A stretch of 64,000 bases of DNA from Scolanthus callimorphus (lineage: Eukaryota; Cnidaria; Anthozoa; Actiniaria; Edwardsiidae): NCBI GenBank assembly GCA_033964015.1, contig CM066924.1, positions 9,459,077 through 9,523,076 of the forward strand. Direction: 5' to 3'. The notes beneath the pieces were generated by a model. It was not told where the DNA came from, did not search any database, and saw only the letters and a list, made by a program, of their open reading frames with translations. The translations under genes and the position numbers were made by a program. Each line of letters opens with the position of its first letter. Position 1 is the stretch's first letter. This document shows positions 1-13,100 of this stretch, one piece after another.

Positions 1-560
1 ACAGCCACGGAGAGAACACTGACGGAAAATGGAGGGATCCGGAGATATTGGTTGAATTTACCTGGTTTTTGTTGTGCTTTCATTTCGCGGGTCGAGGACG
101 AGAGGGTTGGCGAGAGCTGACTAGAAGTAGGCCTACAAAAAAAAACCCGGAGAGGGGGGGGGGGGGGTAGCGGGGCGCTCGTCGGCAACTTTCGATTTTA
201 CCCCTAAAAGGTACCTAAAATGGCGCCGCTTAGTTGACTTCTTTGACCCCTAAAAGGTACCAACAAGACGTATTTTTCCTCGTATTTTTACGAGGGAAAA
301 TACATCTGAAATTCAGGCTACCAACAAGTGTGGTTTGCTTGATTTGCTAGAACGGACCTGTAACAGGTACCTATATAGAAAAAATTGCAAGTTTTCGAAT
401 TTTACCCCCTTTTACCCCTCGTAGCATCATCTCAGGGTCGGTGCCTAGCGATGGATTTATACCTCGACGCTTCGCGTCTCTGTATATATCCACCGCTATT
501 CACCTCCCCTTTGGGGGATAGTTGTTAACTATTCATTTCGCCTTCGGCGAATAATTGTTA
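1..560. repeat. Interspersed repeat segment at window start
   Basis: Bases 1-120 recur in inverted orientation at about 26,700-26,830 (GTCGAGGACGAGAGGG type core). Bases 160-360, with a G-run and CCCCTAAAAGGTACC, resemble 25,700-26,040. No coding sequence seen up to 958. Confidence 0.6.
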
Positions 561-958
561 ATATTAACTTACTTTTTATGTGATTTCGACTGAACTATAT
601 TTCCCTTCCGATTCAAAAAATAGAAAATCCTCACGTCAGCGGTTAACGCACATCCCACATGTGTCGAAGACAAAAAGGCTGATTGCCCTCGTTAACGGAC
701 GTGGACGGAAGGCTGTGACGCGTTTTTTGTACTGCCGCTGTATCATGTGATCGGTTTGAGAAAGCCAATCTTCCATAAGACGCTTAAAACAATAGGGCAA
801 CACACCACGCATCGTGTAGTACTGACACGCCCACGTGAAACTAGTGTAACCAATAAAGATATTTACTAACTTTTATTTCAATATTTTCTTCTTTTTTTTT
901 ACACATTCTAGCATCTGAAAATTGTTTTTTACTTTTCGTGAATTATTCTTTTTTCAAG

Positions 959-1108
959 ATCTCCAGTTCATCCGTGGATGAGAACAGTGCTCAGGATACA
1001 GTAGTGGGTTCGTTGTCAACCTCGGATCAGGACGCGGGTCAGAATTTCACGTACACTCTACTGGACAGCGCGGGAGGCAGATTCAAGATCGTCGAGAATC
1101 AGCTCAAG
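959..1108 (+). CDS. Cadherin exon 1 (visible): partial cadherin repeat
   Basis: Encodes 50 residues starting SSSSVDENSAQDTVVGSLS. Acceptor ends in AAG, donor is gtatgg. It closely matches the start of exon 5, which continues upstream into DVNEAPY, so an intron here cuts a repeat that is uncut in the second copy. Confidence 0.85.
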
Positions 1109-4100
1109 GTATGGTCCTGAAAATCTGTTTAGCATTTTGCACAGGACAGCTGTAAGCTGTAACTAGCTTCAATTGCAGGAGTTATTTCCGGCGGGCGCTA
1201 GTGGCTCCCGTGGTCGAACTGTGAGCAGTTCGATTCAAAGGGTCAAGTGGAAACTCACAAATTTGAATGAGTAAATCAGTGGTAATTGGCCTTCTGTTTA
1301 AACAATGTCGTTTATTGTGTTGTGTTTTTTCCGTCAGGTTGCCCCTAGTAATGTTCAATGCCTAGCGAAAGGCGGCAGCTTTTGTTCCCTCAACTACGAA
1401 AACAAACAATCCCATCAAGTGCGCGTTCGCACGACAGATAGTGGCATACCCGCTCTCACTTACGACAGCAACTTCGTTATTACCATGCGGGATATTAACG
1501 ACCAACCACGTGACCTACAGCTATCCAACAATAGAGTGAAAGAAAATGCTCCCATCAACACTGTCATTGGTCAGTTGTCATCACGTGACGAGGATTCCGG
1601 GCAGACATTGGTGCATTCTCTAGTTGATGATGATAATGGCCGGTTTAGGGTGGACTCTCAAGGACGACTCTATAAAGCTAATGACACTGATTACGAGACT
1701 CAGCAGAGGCACTATATCACGGCAGCGGTAACAGATAACGGCTCCCCTCCCATGAAGGTAACCATCTCATCGTGCGTAACATCAATTTGCAGCTGAACAG
1801 TCATGTGCTTGTTATTTCGTTACGAGTCTATGAATAGACCTCTAGATTCCCAAGGGTAAATCAACCGAGCATGACTGGAGGGCAAACAAACTGTTTAGTT
1901 AGCTTGTTTACGAAATCGCTTCGAAATTGATTGACCATGTTCTTTATGAGCAGGTTAAATCATTACAGATCATATATAGTTTTCAATTTTTTTTTGCTCT
2001 CCTCTACAATACGTGACAGACGAGCTTCAAAAGGCCTACTAGACCTCTTTCGCTTGGGCGTAATTTTGTCACGTGGCATTCCCCGTACAATGTTGTCACG
2101 TAGTGTTGTCACGTGACATTCCCCGTACGATGTTGTCACGTAATGTTGTCACGTGGCATTCCCCGAGTATTCTTTTTTTGTTTTTTCTGCTACGCATCGA
2201 AGGATATATGAACATTGAAGGAACCCAAACAAAGAACGATGATTCAAATGAATGTCACGTGATCTGATATGTGTAAACATTACGCCCAAGCGAAAGGTCT
2301 ATTGTCAGTCTTGCAAGGTTTAGGGCAAGTATGTCATATTTGCAATTTTACGAAAACAGAAATAAATAATGAGCAATGTGATTGTGCAAGTGGAAGAATG
2401 TGGATTTCAATCTGCGTTAGATAAATTCGTTATCTTTCGACTAATTAGAATTAGAACGAGGCAAAGATAACTAATATCTGTTTATACAGTAACCCCTCGT
2501 AAGATATATATATATATTTTGAAAAAAGGGAAATTTGCTGGTAGGTGGTAAATATCTTTATTCTGTATAAACATTTTATTGTGATTCTTTTCATTTCAAG
2601 ATCATTCTTGGCTTTCAATTGTAACGTGACTAAAAATATCCCCTGAATGTTCTAGCGTATCCTCTTTCACATGTTCAGATGCAGAAGCGCTTTATTATCG
2701 AAGTCCTGGACACCAACGAAGCTCCCGTCAGCATCAACATGACGTCATCAGGTGGTCAGCTGTCTTTCCCATCAACAGACCCAAGGTCAAGGAAAACTCG
2801 GCACGGGGACCACTGTTGGGACTCTGGAGGCTTTGGATCAAGACTCGGTGCAACGACTTAGCTTCACGTTAGACGATAACGGTGGAGGAAAATTCGTGCT
2901 GGATTCCTCAGCCACTTGCAAGCCTACAACTGGTATCTCAGGAAACAATACAAAATGTGCCACTCTCCTGCGTGTGAATGCGCCGCTAGATTTTGAACAG
3001 ACTTCCGTAGTCATGGTGACGGTTCGAGTCACGGATAATAATGGCTTGTTTACAACTCAACAGTTTAGTGTAGGAATTGTAGACCAAAATGACGCACCAA
3101 CCAATATTACAGTGGCTGGGAAATGGAGTGCAAGCGTGAAAGAGAACATGAACGGAGCTTTAGTGGGAGACCTGGATACAACTGATGAAGACACTGCGCA
3201 GACGCATACATACATGCTTACTGACGATGCCGCTGGCTTGTTTGTAGTGCGGACTAATAAACTGTACGTGTCGTCGTCAGCTGATCTTAACTATGAGGCG
3301 AAGAATCAATACAGCGTTACAGTCAAAAGTACAGACTCGGGTTCGCCACCACTGACTATCTCCCGGACCTTTCAGGTGCTGATTCGGGACGTTAATGAGG
3401 CCCCTATAAATGTTGACCTCTCTAACCTTACTGTAAAGGAGAATAGCAAATCTGGCACTGTGATTGGCCAGTTCACTGTAACCGATCCTGATAACCTTGG
3501 AACCCAGGGCACGTGGCAGTCACATGTGTGTAGCGTGATTAATGGTTTGATTGGTCAGTTTGTTGTCCAGGGTGATGCCTTGAAAGTTGGCCTAGCGTTA
3601 TTGAATTACGAACAAACCTCTGTATATAATGTAGCAGTACAGTGTGTAGACAATGGTACCCCACCACTCTCTATACAAAGGACATTTACCTTGACAGTAC
3701 AGGATGTGAATGAAGTTCCGAGTGATCTAGCTCTTTCAAGTAACACTATCACCGAGAACGCACCAGCCACATTATTAGGTGAGTTAGTTAACATGGCATG
3801 CGTAATGATTTCTCATTTAACACCAACAATCACGCAACACATTCACTGAATACACCCTGATCTTTTTTGCTGGTCATTGAAGGTGATTGGTAAAATCCTT
3901 CAACGTACCATACAATTTGAATGCATCACGGCATTGTTTATTACATTCTCTTTCCAGGCACGCTAAGCACCTCTGATGCCGATAACGAATTCAAAACCAG
4001 GCAAACATTCATCTATACTCTACTGGGTAACACTGCTGGGCTGCCATTCGTGATTGACGGCACAGCATTAAACACCACAAGGTCCTTAGACTACGAGGCG

Positions 4101-7100
4101 CGGTCCAAATGGCTTCTCGACATTCGGGCTACGGATAGTGGGTCTCCACCTCAGAGTATCACCAAGATGTTCAACATCTCAGTTGTTGGTGAGTCGCATC
4201 CCTACATTTGTACTTGTTTCTTAGACGTCTCTGGTGAATGGATCCTGCAAAGTATGTTTTTGTTGATGACCTGGTTTAATGAGCTTGTGATAATGATGAT
4301 AATCATGTGCTTTCTAGATGTTAACGAGGCACCCTATGGCATCGCGCTATCAAGTTCTAGTGTGGACGAAAACAGTGACCAAGATACACTGATAGGCTCC
4401 CTGTCCTGTCAAGACCCTGACGCCAACCAAACTCATACATACACACTATTAGACAGCGCCTCAGGCAGGTTCAAACTCGTGCAAAACAGAGTCACAGTCG
4501 CGCCCTCAAACCAAGATTGCCTAAACAACGGAGGACTCGCCTGCAAGCTGAACTACGAAGCACAGAGGCAACTTGTGCTACGTGTACGTAGTACGGATAA
4601 TGGCCTCCCTCCACAAAGTAATGAGACCAACCTTGTAATAACAGTTAATGACGTCAACGACAAACCACGTGACCTGAGGATATCCGGGTATAAAGTGAAG
4701 GAGAATGCACCGATAGGAACAAGAATAGGTAGACTAACAGCTACTGACGAGGACAACAATCAGGTACAGTATTTTTGTACTCATTTGTCTAAAAATCAAG
4801 TACTTTATTCCATTCGATGTTGATGTGGCACGTTGAATGCGAAACCACATATTTCATAATTCGATAATTTCCAGAAGAAAACATGTCTGCTGATAATAGA
4901 GTGGTGTCCAGGGGATCCAGTAACTTTTGAAAGAGATGGACATCTGTTGGTAATGTAGGCGAGCACCCCCAGAAATTATAGCAAAAAATATCGGGAATTA
5001 TTCCTTATTGGAATTATCCTGATTCATTTAATTATGTGGAGTGAGCCTCCAAAGTAGCAGTAGCAGCGTGCGTCGCCATCACAGTACCCGGGGAATGAAG
5101 GCCCTGTGTGTCAATGCAAAGAGTGGCCTGTTGGAATATTGGGAGAGTATAACCCCTTGCTGTATTTCTATTGGCTGTATGTCAGGTGTTGTCCTACTCT
5201 CTAGTGGATGATGACAGTGGCCGGTTCTCAGTAGATCGTCAGGGTTATGTAGTCAAGGCCAAGGGGACTGATTACGAGACAAGCAAACATCATACCATCG
5301 TGGCACAGGCACAGGACAATGGCAAACCGCCACTAGGAGTAAGTAACTGGGCTCTAATATAACACTGTAACTATGTTACGAACCATTGACCTTGCACTGA
5401 TGATTTACGAGGCTTGTTGTATCTATTTGCAGATAAGGCAGACCTTTAGTGTCGTGGTCCAAAACATCAATGAAGCTCCCGTCAACATATCGTTCAGCTG
5501 TCAATCAGGGCAGCAGAAATTCCAAGACAACTCGCCTTCTGTAGCTGAGAATTCAGCAAATGGAACAGTTGTTGGTACACTAGTATCGCTGGACTACGAT
5601 GCTGTAGAGGCATTAACGTTTCAGAATTTAGGCAGTTCAAAATTCGCCCTTGACCCCACCCCTGTGTGTCATAATCAGACAAACCTCCCAAAGGTCAAGA
5701 CAATTTGTTCGACAAAGATTCGTGTATCAGGACCTTTAGACTTTGAACGAAGCAGACAAGAGGACGTGATTATTCGCGTGCGCGATAAGAAAGGATTGGC
5801 CCACACACAGAGCTTTACCATCCAAATACTAGACGCTAATGATAAGCCGAGCCAAGTGTACCTGTCTGGTGGGAATGTCGGGATTGTAGACGAGAACCTT
5901 AACAACCAGCTCGTGGGAGTGTTGACTGTTGCTGACGAGGATGCCGCTCAGACTCATAGTTTCAGCATGATCAACAATGGCGGGTGGAAGTTCGCTGTTA
6001 GGGGAGACAAGATCTACACGACAAACAGAGCTAACTTGAACTATGAACAGCAAAACACATACGCAATTGGCGTGAGAGCGGTTGATAATGGCCTGCCAAG
6101 TATGTACAAGGATGCCACTTTCACTGTCAATGTAGGTTTACTCAGTGGCTTGATCTATTTGATCCTATCTTAGCCTTCCGTTCTTGTAGTACTTCCCTGA
6201 TATTGACACTGCTTTCGTCTCTGCTTTTTGTTGTTTCTGGCTTTACACAAGCTTACACAGGTGAATGTTCACGCGCCTCACTTACCGCATGAGTTAGCGG
6301 AGAACATTTACGTTGTATTTTGACTTAGGTCTATACTTTATCTGGTTAAGTCTACGAGCAACATCGACAGTAGCGCCACATTACTTTACTATATAAAGAG
6401 GTACAATTGTTTGTTGTTCATTTGACGTTCATTTTGTCTTTGGTAGGTAAGGGATGTGAACGAAGCTCCAACAGTCATGGAACTGTCAAATGTTCAAATT
6501 CACGAGAACTCTCCCGTGTGGGTCACGGTGAGCAATATCACTGTCACGGATCCAGACAACCTTGGGCCAAAGGGAACGTGGCAAAACTTGTGCTGCTTTG
6601 TACTAAACCATGCTGTCACGCCATTCTCTGTCGCCAATAACACACTCAAAGTTTCTGGTAAAATTGATCACGAAGCTACGCCCACAATCGACGTCAAACT
6701 ACGTTGCCAAGACAACGGAAAGCCACCACTCTACTTGGACCAATTGTTCACCATCACTGTTTTGGATTTGAATGAAGCTCCAACTAGAATCTGGCTAACT
6801 GGATCAACTGTGTTAGAGAACTCAGGCGTAGTAGTGGTAGGGAGGTTCAGTACTGTTGACCCTGATAACGAAGGACCATGGGCCCAGAATCAGACCTTTA
6901 CATACTCTATCGCTAGTCCGACTGAGTCTACTCTGCCGTTTGCTATCACTGGTGACTTGCTCAAGACCACACGTAGCTTGGACTATGAAGCACAATCCTC
7001 TTGGAGTCTGACCATCAAATCCACCGATAACAAAGGTAGGCTTGGTATACATAAGTGTGTTATTGCGGCTCAATGACAGGCAGTGTACAGGCAATCAACG

Positions 7101-10100
7101 GACCTTCATTCGCTTCAGCCCGTCTATTGAGGTAATTGATCCCTGGGTATTTATCCACGGATTATGATTTGGATCTCTACAGGTCTGGGTGTTTCGAGTA
7201 TATTTGTAATCACCGTGCAAGACCAGAACGACGCGCCCACGGACATATCAGCGAGCGCACCTCTGGCCATTCCGGAGCAAAGCTCAGCGGGAACATACAT
7301 TGGCACTTTTACAACTGCTGACCAGGATGTACAGCAGACTCACAATTACCGGATTGAGAGCGTAGCGGCCGAAGGGCATGGGCGTAAAAGGTATTTAACT
7401 ATATGTTTTCGCTTTATCCTTCAACCTCGATTTAAAAAGGGAGCAATAGTGAAATCCCGCGACCGCGACCTCGTTTGACCGTGATAAGATGTCATTACTC
7501 TATATCGTACGTGTTATGGCGATCTCATAAAGTTATGCAATCTGGACGTTGCTTGGCAGTTTATGGTCGTATCATCCTTTTGTGACTGGGCCCTGCAGTG
7601 TTATTCCCTTTTGGCCATCATTTGTTCTATACGATCCTTCATATCACCCATCAAACTGCATATTTTTTTATTTCGTCTACTGGACATCAACGTCATATTT
7701 TCTTCTCTCTTTCTTCCCATCTTCTTCTTCTTCTTCGTCTTCTTCTTTTTTCTCCAAACAAGCCCACCTCCTTCTTGTGAAGATTCTTGTGAGTATAACA
7801 TGACGTGCTTGTGCAGGTGCCAAAATAAAATAATAAGTGTCAATGTACAGGTAGTAAAATAAACTGGGTTGGCTGTCATATATCATATTATGCTTGTACG
7901 TTATGTTTTAATGATTTTAACTAGTCTTTTCTCTACGTTTTTCTCTAGGAATGATAGCAGTCTGCTTAACATATTCACGGTCGAGTCACCGTCCGGCAAG
8001 TTGAGCTTGTCCGGTCCTCTTTTGGACTATGAACAGTTCACTAATTACACCATACGTGTGCGCGCTATAGACACTGGTACCCCACCCCTCTCCATCATGA
8101 GATACTTTTCCATTCGTGTGATTGATATTAATGAGTCGCCTGTCAACATCACACTTAGCAACGACAATGTAAGTAGCATTCCAGTTTATAATACAGCTCA
8201 TAACATCAGCAATAGATATTAACTAGACCTACTTGACATAAACCAGCAATAGATAATGTGTATAGAGCGGATTTCAGATGACTGTCGCGAGTAATTCGCA
8301 ATTACTTTGTAATTACTCCTATAGGTTTTATTCAGAATTGGTGTACTTTGCAATTTTCTCTAGGACCTCACGCCGGGCCTATAAGGATCAAAAATCGCCG
8401 GGGTTTCTTGTAACTTTGTGAGTTTTAGTCGAATCACTACCAAATTTCACATGTAAATAGTACTCATAAAATTAACAAACATAGTAATTTTGGAATTTTC
8501 AAATTAACGAATTTTGGCGGGAAAATGACGTCATCAATCTTACACTAAAATTTCAACTCGATCATATGAATTTTTATGACTTGGATATGAAAGAGCTCAT
8601 TGAGATAGCCACAAAACCGAAAATATTTTTGAAATATCTCATTCCCTTGAGAAGTTATGAATATTTTAAGTTTGCAATGTCCGCCATTTTGTTTTTTAGA
8701 CAAAAGCAGCCATTGGCAGCCGGTACAAAATTGCAGGGCTTGTTCTAACTTGGTGAGTTTTAATCCAATCACTTCTAAATTTCACATGTAAATAGTAATC
8801 ATGAAATTAACAAACACAGTCATTTTAGAATTTTCAAATTAACGAATTCTGGCGGGAAAATGACGTCATCAATCTTAAACCAAAATTTAAAATCGATCAT
8901 ATGAAATTTTTGAGAATCGGGTATGAAAGAGCTCATTCAGATAGCCACAAAACCGAAAAGATTTTTGAAATATCTCATCCCGTTAAGAAGTTATGGATAT
9001 TTTAAGTTTGTATTTCCACGGAACGCTGACCAAAACAAAATGGCGGACATGCAAACTTAAAATACTCATAACTTCTTAAGGGAATGCGATATTTCAAAAA
9101 TCTTTTCGGTTTTGTGGCTATCTCAATGAGCTCTTTCATATCCGAGTCATAAAAAGTTCATATGATCGATTTAAAATTTTGGTGTAAGATTGATGACGTC
9201 ATTTTCCCGCCAAAATTCGTTAATTTCAAAATTCCAAAACGACTATGTTTGTTAATTTCATGAGTACTATTTACATGTGAAATATGGTAGTGATTGGATT
9301 AAAACTCACAAAGTTAGAACAAACCCGGCGATTTTTGATCCTTATAGGCCCGGCGTGCCTACACCTACTTGACATAAACCAGCAAATATATTAACCAGAC
9401 CTACTTGACATAAACCAACAATAGATATTAACCACACCTACTTGACATAAACCAGCAAATATATTAACCAGACCTACTTGACATAAACCAACAATAGATA
9501 TTAACCACACCTACTTGACATAAACCAGCAAATATATTAACCAGACCTACTTGACATAAACCAACAATAGATATTAACCACACCTACTTGACATAAACCA
9601 GCAAATATATTAACCAGACCTACTTGACATAAACCAGCAAATATATTAAGCAGACCTACTTGACATAAACCAGCAAATATATTAACCAGACCTACTTGAC
9701 ATAAACCAACAATAGATATTAACCACACCTACTTGACATAAACCAGCAAATATATTAACCAGACCTACTTGACATAAACCAACAATAGATATTAACCACA
9801 CCTACTTGACATAAACCAGCAAATATATTAACCAGACCTACTTGACATAAACCAACAATAGATATTAACCACACCTACTTGACACAAACCAGCAAATATA
9901 TTAACCACACCTACTTGACATAAACCAACAATAGATATTAACCACACCTACTTGACATAACCAGCAAATATATTAACCAGACCTACTTGACATAAACCAA
10001 CAATAGATATTAACCAGACCTACTTGACATAAACCAGCAAATATATTAACCAGACCTACTTGACATAAACCAGCAAATATATTAACCAGACCTACTTGAC

Positions 10101-13100
10101 ATAAACCAGCAAATATATTAACCACACCTACTTGACATAAACCAGCAATATATATTAACCAGACCTACTTGACATAAACCAACAATAGATATTAACCACA
10201 CCTACTTGACATAAACCAGCAAATATATTAACCAGACCTACTTGACATAAACCAACAATAGATATTAACCACACCTACTTGACATAAACCAGCAAATATA
10301 TTAACCAGACCTACTTGACATAAACCAGCAATATATATTAACCACACCTACTTGACATAAACCCGCAAATATATTAACCAGACCTACTTGACATAAACCA
10401 GCAAATATATTAACCAGACCTACTTGACATAAACCAGCAATATATATTAACCACACCTACTTGACATAAACCAGCAAATATATTAACCAGACCTACTTGA
10501 CATAAACCAGCAAATATATTAACCAGACCTACTTGACATAAACCAGCAATATATATTAACCACACCTACTTGACATAAACCAGCAAATATATTAACCAGA
10601 CCTACTTGACATAAACCAGCAAATATATTAACCAGACCTACTTGACATAAACCAGCAAATATATTAACCAGACCTACTTGACATAAACCAGCAAATATAT
10701 TAACCAGACCTACTTGACATAAACCAGCAATATATATTAACTAGACCTACTTGACATAAACCAGCAAATATATTAACCAGACCTACTTGACATAAACCAT
10801 CAATATATATTAACTAGACCTACTTGACATAAACCAGCAATAGATATTAACCAGACCTACTTGACATAAACCAGCAATAGATATTAACCAGACCTACTTG
10901 ACTTGGCAGGTTGATGAGAACTCTGTTGCTAATAGTGCTGTTGGTCAGCTGACAGTCCATGATCCTGATAATGCCAATATACCATGGCAGCTCTTCACGT
11001 GTGTTGTCACTAACGATCAGCAAGTCCCCTTCAAGGTAACCACAACAATGTGCAAGTCTCCTCTCCCCTCATTAGTTTGATCCTCTGGGATTTAACTATT
11101 CTCTCAATGAAAGTCCCCGGGATAGTATCACTTGGTTGTTCACGTCCAAATTAGCTCCTTGCTCATGTTATGTTAGCTATGATCCTAGGGTGGGTACTCG
11201 GATATAAAAATGACAGGGGGGTCCGACGTATTTTTTTGGGGTATGAAACTTGTAGTAAAAAGTTTTTTTTTATTCTACCAGGTATTTTTTTTGAGTGTTG
11301 AAAATCCGCGGGTATTTTTTGGGGTTGAAACGTCTGACAGGCTAGTTGATCATCAAGATACTGCCATAAGCTGAAACATATAATGGGACAGGCATCTGTG
11401 TAGTGCTGGTATTAAATAGCCTTTTCAGGCTAACAAAGTTAGCGTCGGATCTCCCCGTCATTTTTATATCCGAGTACTCCCCTGGGGCTATGATAAAGGG
11501 TAGGTGGTCTGGTAATATAGGTTTATCTCTGCCTCGTACCCAGGCCCGTTCTAGTGATTTTCGAGGCGAGAGCGACTGGGAACGAACTAGCGCGGAAGGC
11601 CTAAGCCTTCCCTTGATCCTTTGCGTGAACGAACTGTTCCCAAGATTCATTGTGCACTCGCTAGGTTTCGCGCTGTGGCGACCTCTCTGCTCCTTTCTAA
11701 ATAGAGACGCCTAGGGCCGATGAGGCAGGACTAATCTTTAGATTTCGACGAGATGCTCACCCTCGTTTGAAATCTCGTTCGCCAGGTGTCGAACCATTTG
11801 TCCCTGGTTGTTGCAAGAGATGAACTTGATTTCGAGCAGCAGAGCACGTATGTCGTCACGGTAAGCATAAAACAAATTGCCGTTATACTCATCCTGTGTC
11901 ATGAATCATCGTCATCTTCATCGTCATCGTCATCGTCATCAATAATAATCAGCACGGCGGGTTAAGTTGTTGACACCATGACATTCTGGTCTGTGTCGTA
12001 CGTATTGCCCATATTACAATGTCTAAGGCTATATTTGGCAACTTGGAATAAACGTTTCTTTTTTCCCAGTAACTTGATTATGTCAGCATAATTGCAGGGG
12101 GTGAGCTTACTATAAGTACCATGACTACTTATAGTGTTTAGTGAGTAATGTTTTATCACACCTTGATATTCCTGGCAGGTAAACTGTACCGAGCAACTTG
12201 CTGTACCCCTTTCTATATCGACCACATTCACGATACACGTATTGGACGTGAACGAATCGCCCTACAATCTGACCGTTAGCGGTGCAGATGTAGCGGAGAA
12301 TGGCAGTCCAGGGGATTTAGTGGGAGTGGTCACAGTACAAGACCCAGATACACCGGTAGGTCTCACCCCCCCTTCCCTCCCTCCCTCCCTAGCTGCTTCT
12401 CTAGCCCGTTTTCGTATAGCTCATGCCAGCAGATTTGAGAACTTCTTGCTCCAAAAGGTTATTTGGAAGGACTTGTGCACTGTGATGTCACCAAAAACGC
12501 CGGGTTACCTATTCTTTTGCTGACCGAATGTTAAAACATTCACAAATCACAAATGAAGAGATCAAGGAAAATCGTGCAGGCGTCTGTTTTTATTTTTGCC
12601 AGAACACTTCTATATGCCACTTACAAAACACTTGTTATCATCTTTACATGAAATTTTACATGAAATACACAACACAAGTAAACGTTCTACCCATACAAGT
12701 AACTATAAATATGTATTATATTGTTTGTCCAGAGGTAATGTTCACAATATTGAATTGCTTTCATAAAAAAACACTAATATTTGATCTCTTAACTTTGGCG
12801 ATTGATAATTTGAGAAATATTTTACGTACATATACAATCTCGCGATAGTACTACTCCAGGGAAATAAAGACACGGACGAACCTTTTCGAGGATGACAATT
12901 GTCATTTTGCTTTGTGTCTACTGCCGACCATGTCATGCTTTCTTTTTGCTTTGCTCTGCTTTGTTTGTTTTGTTTTTCAAGGATGCATGTAAATACATGT
13001 TATTCACTGAAATGAACCACAAACCTTTTTTAAACGGTTTTGTATATAGCGTCAAGCGTTTGTTTCCTTCTGTGCTCTGCTGTTAAAGTTCGATCTCAAC

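Noticed and set aside
7690..7790. Poly-pyrimidine tract as a regulatory element
   Set aside because: A simple TTC-rich run inside a cadherin intron; nothing ties it to a function.
9361..10905. Possible CRISPR-like array
   Set aside because: Units are directly adjacent with no unique spacers; it is an intronic minisatellite in a eukaryotic gene.
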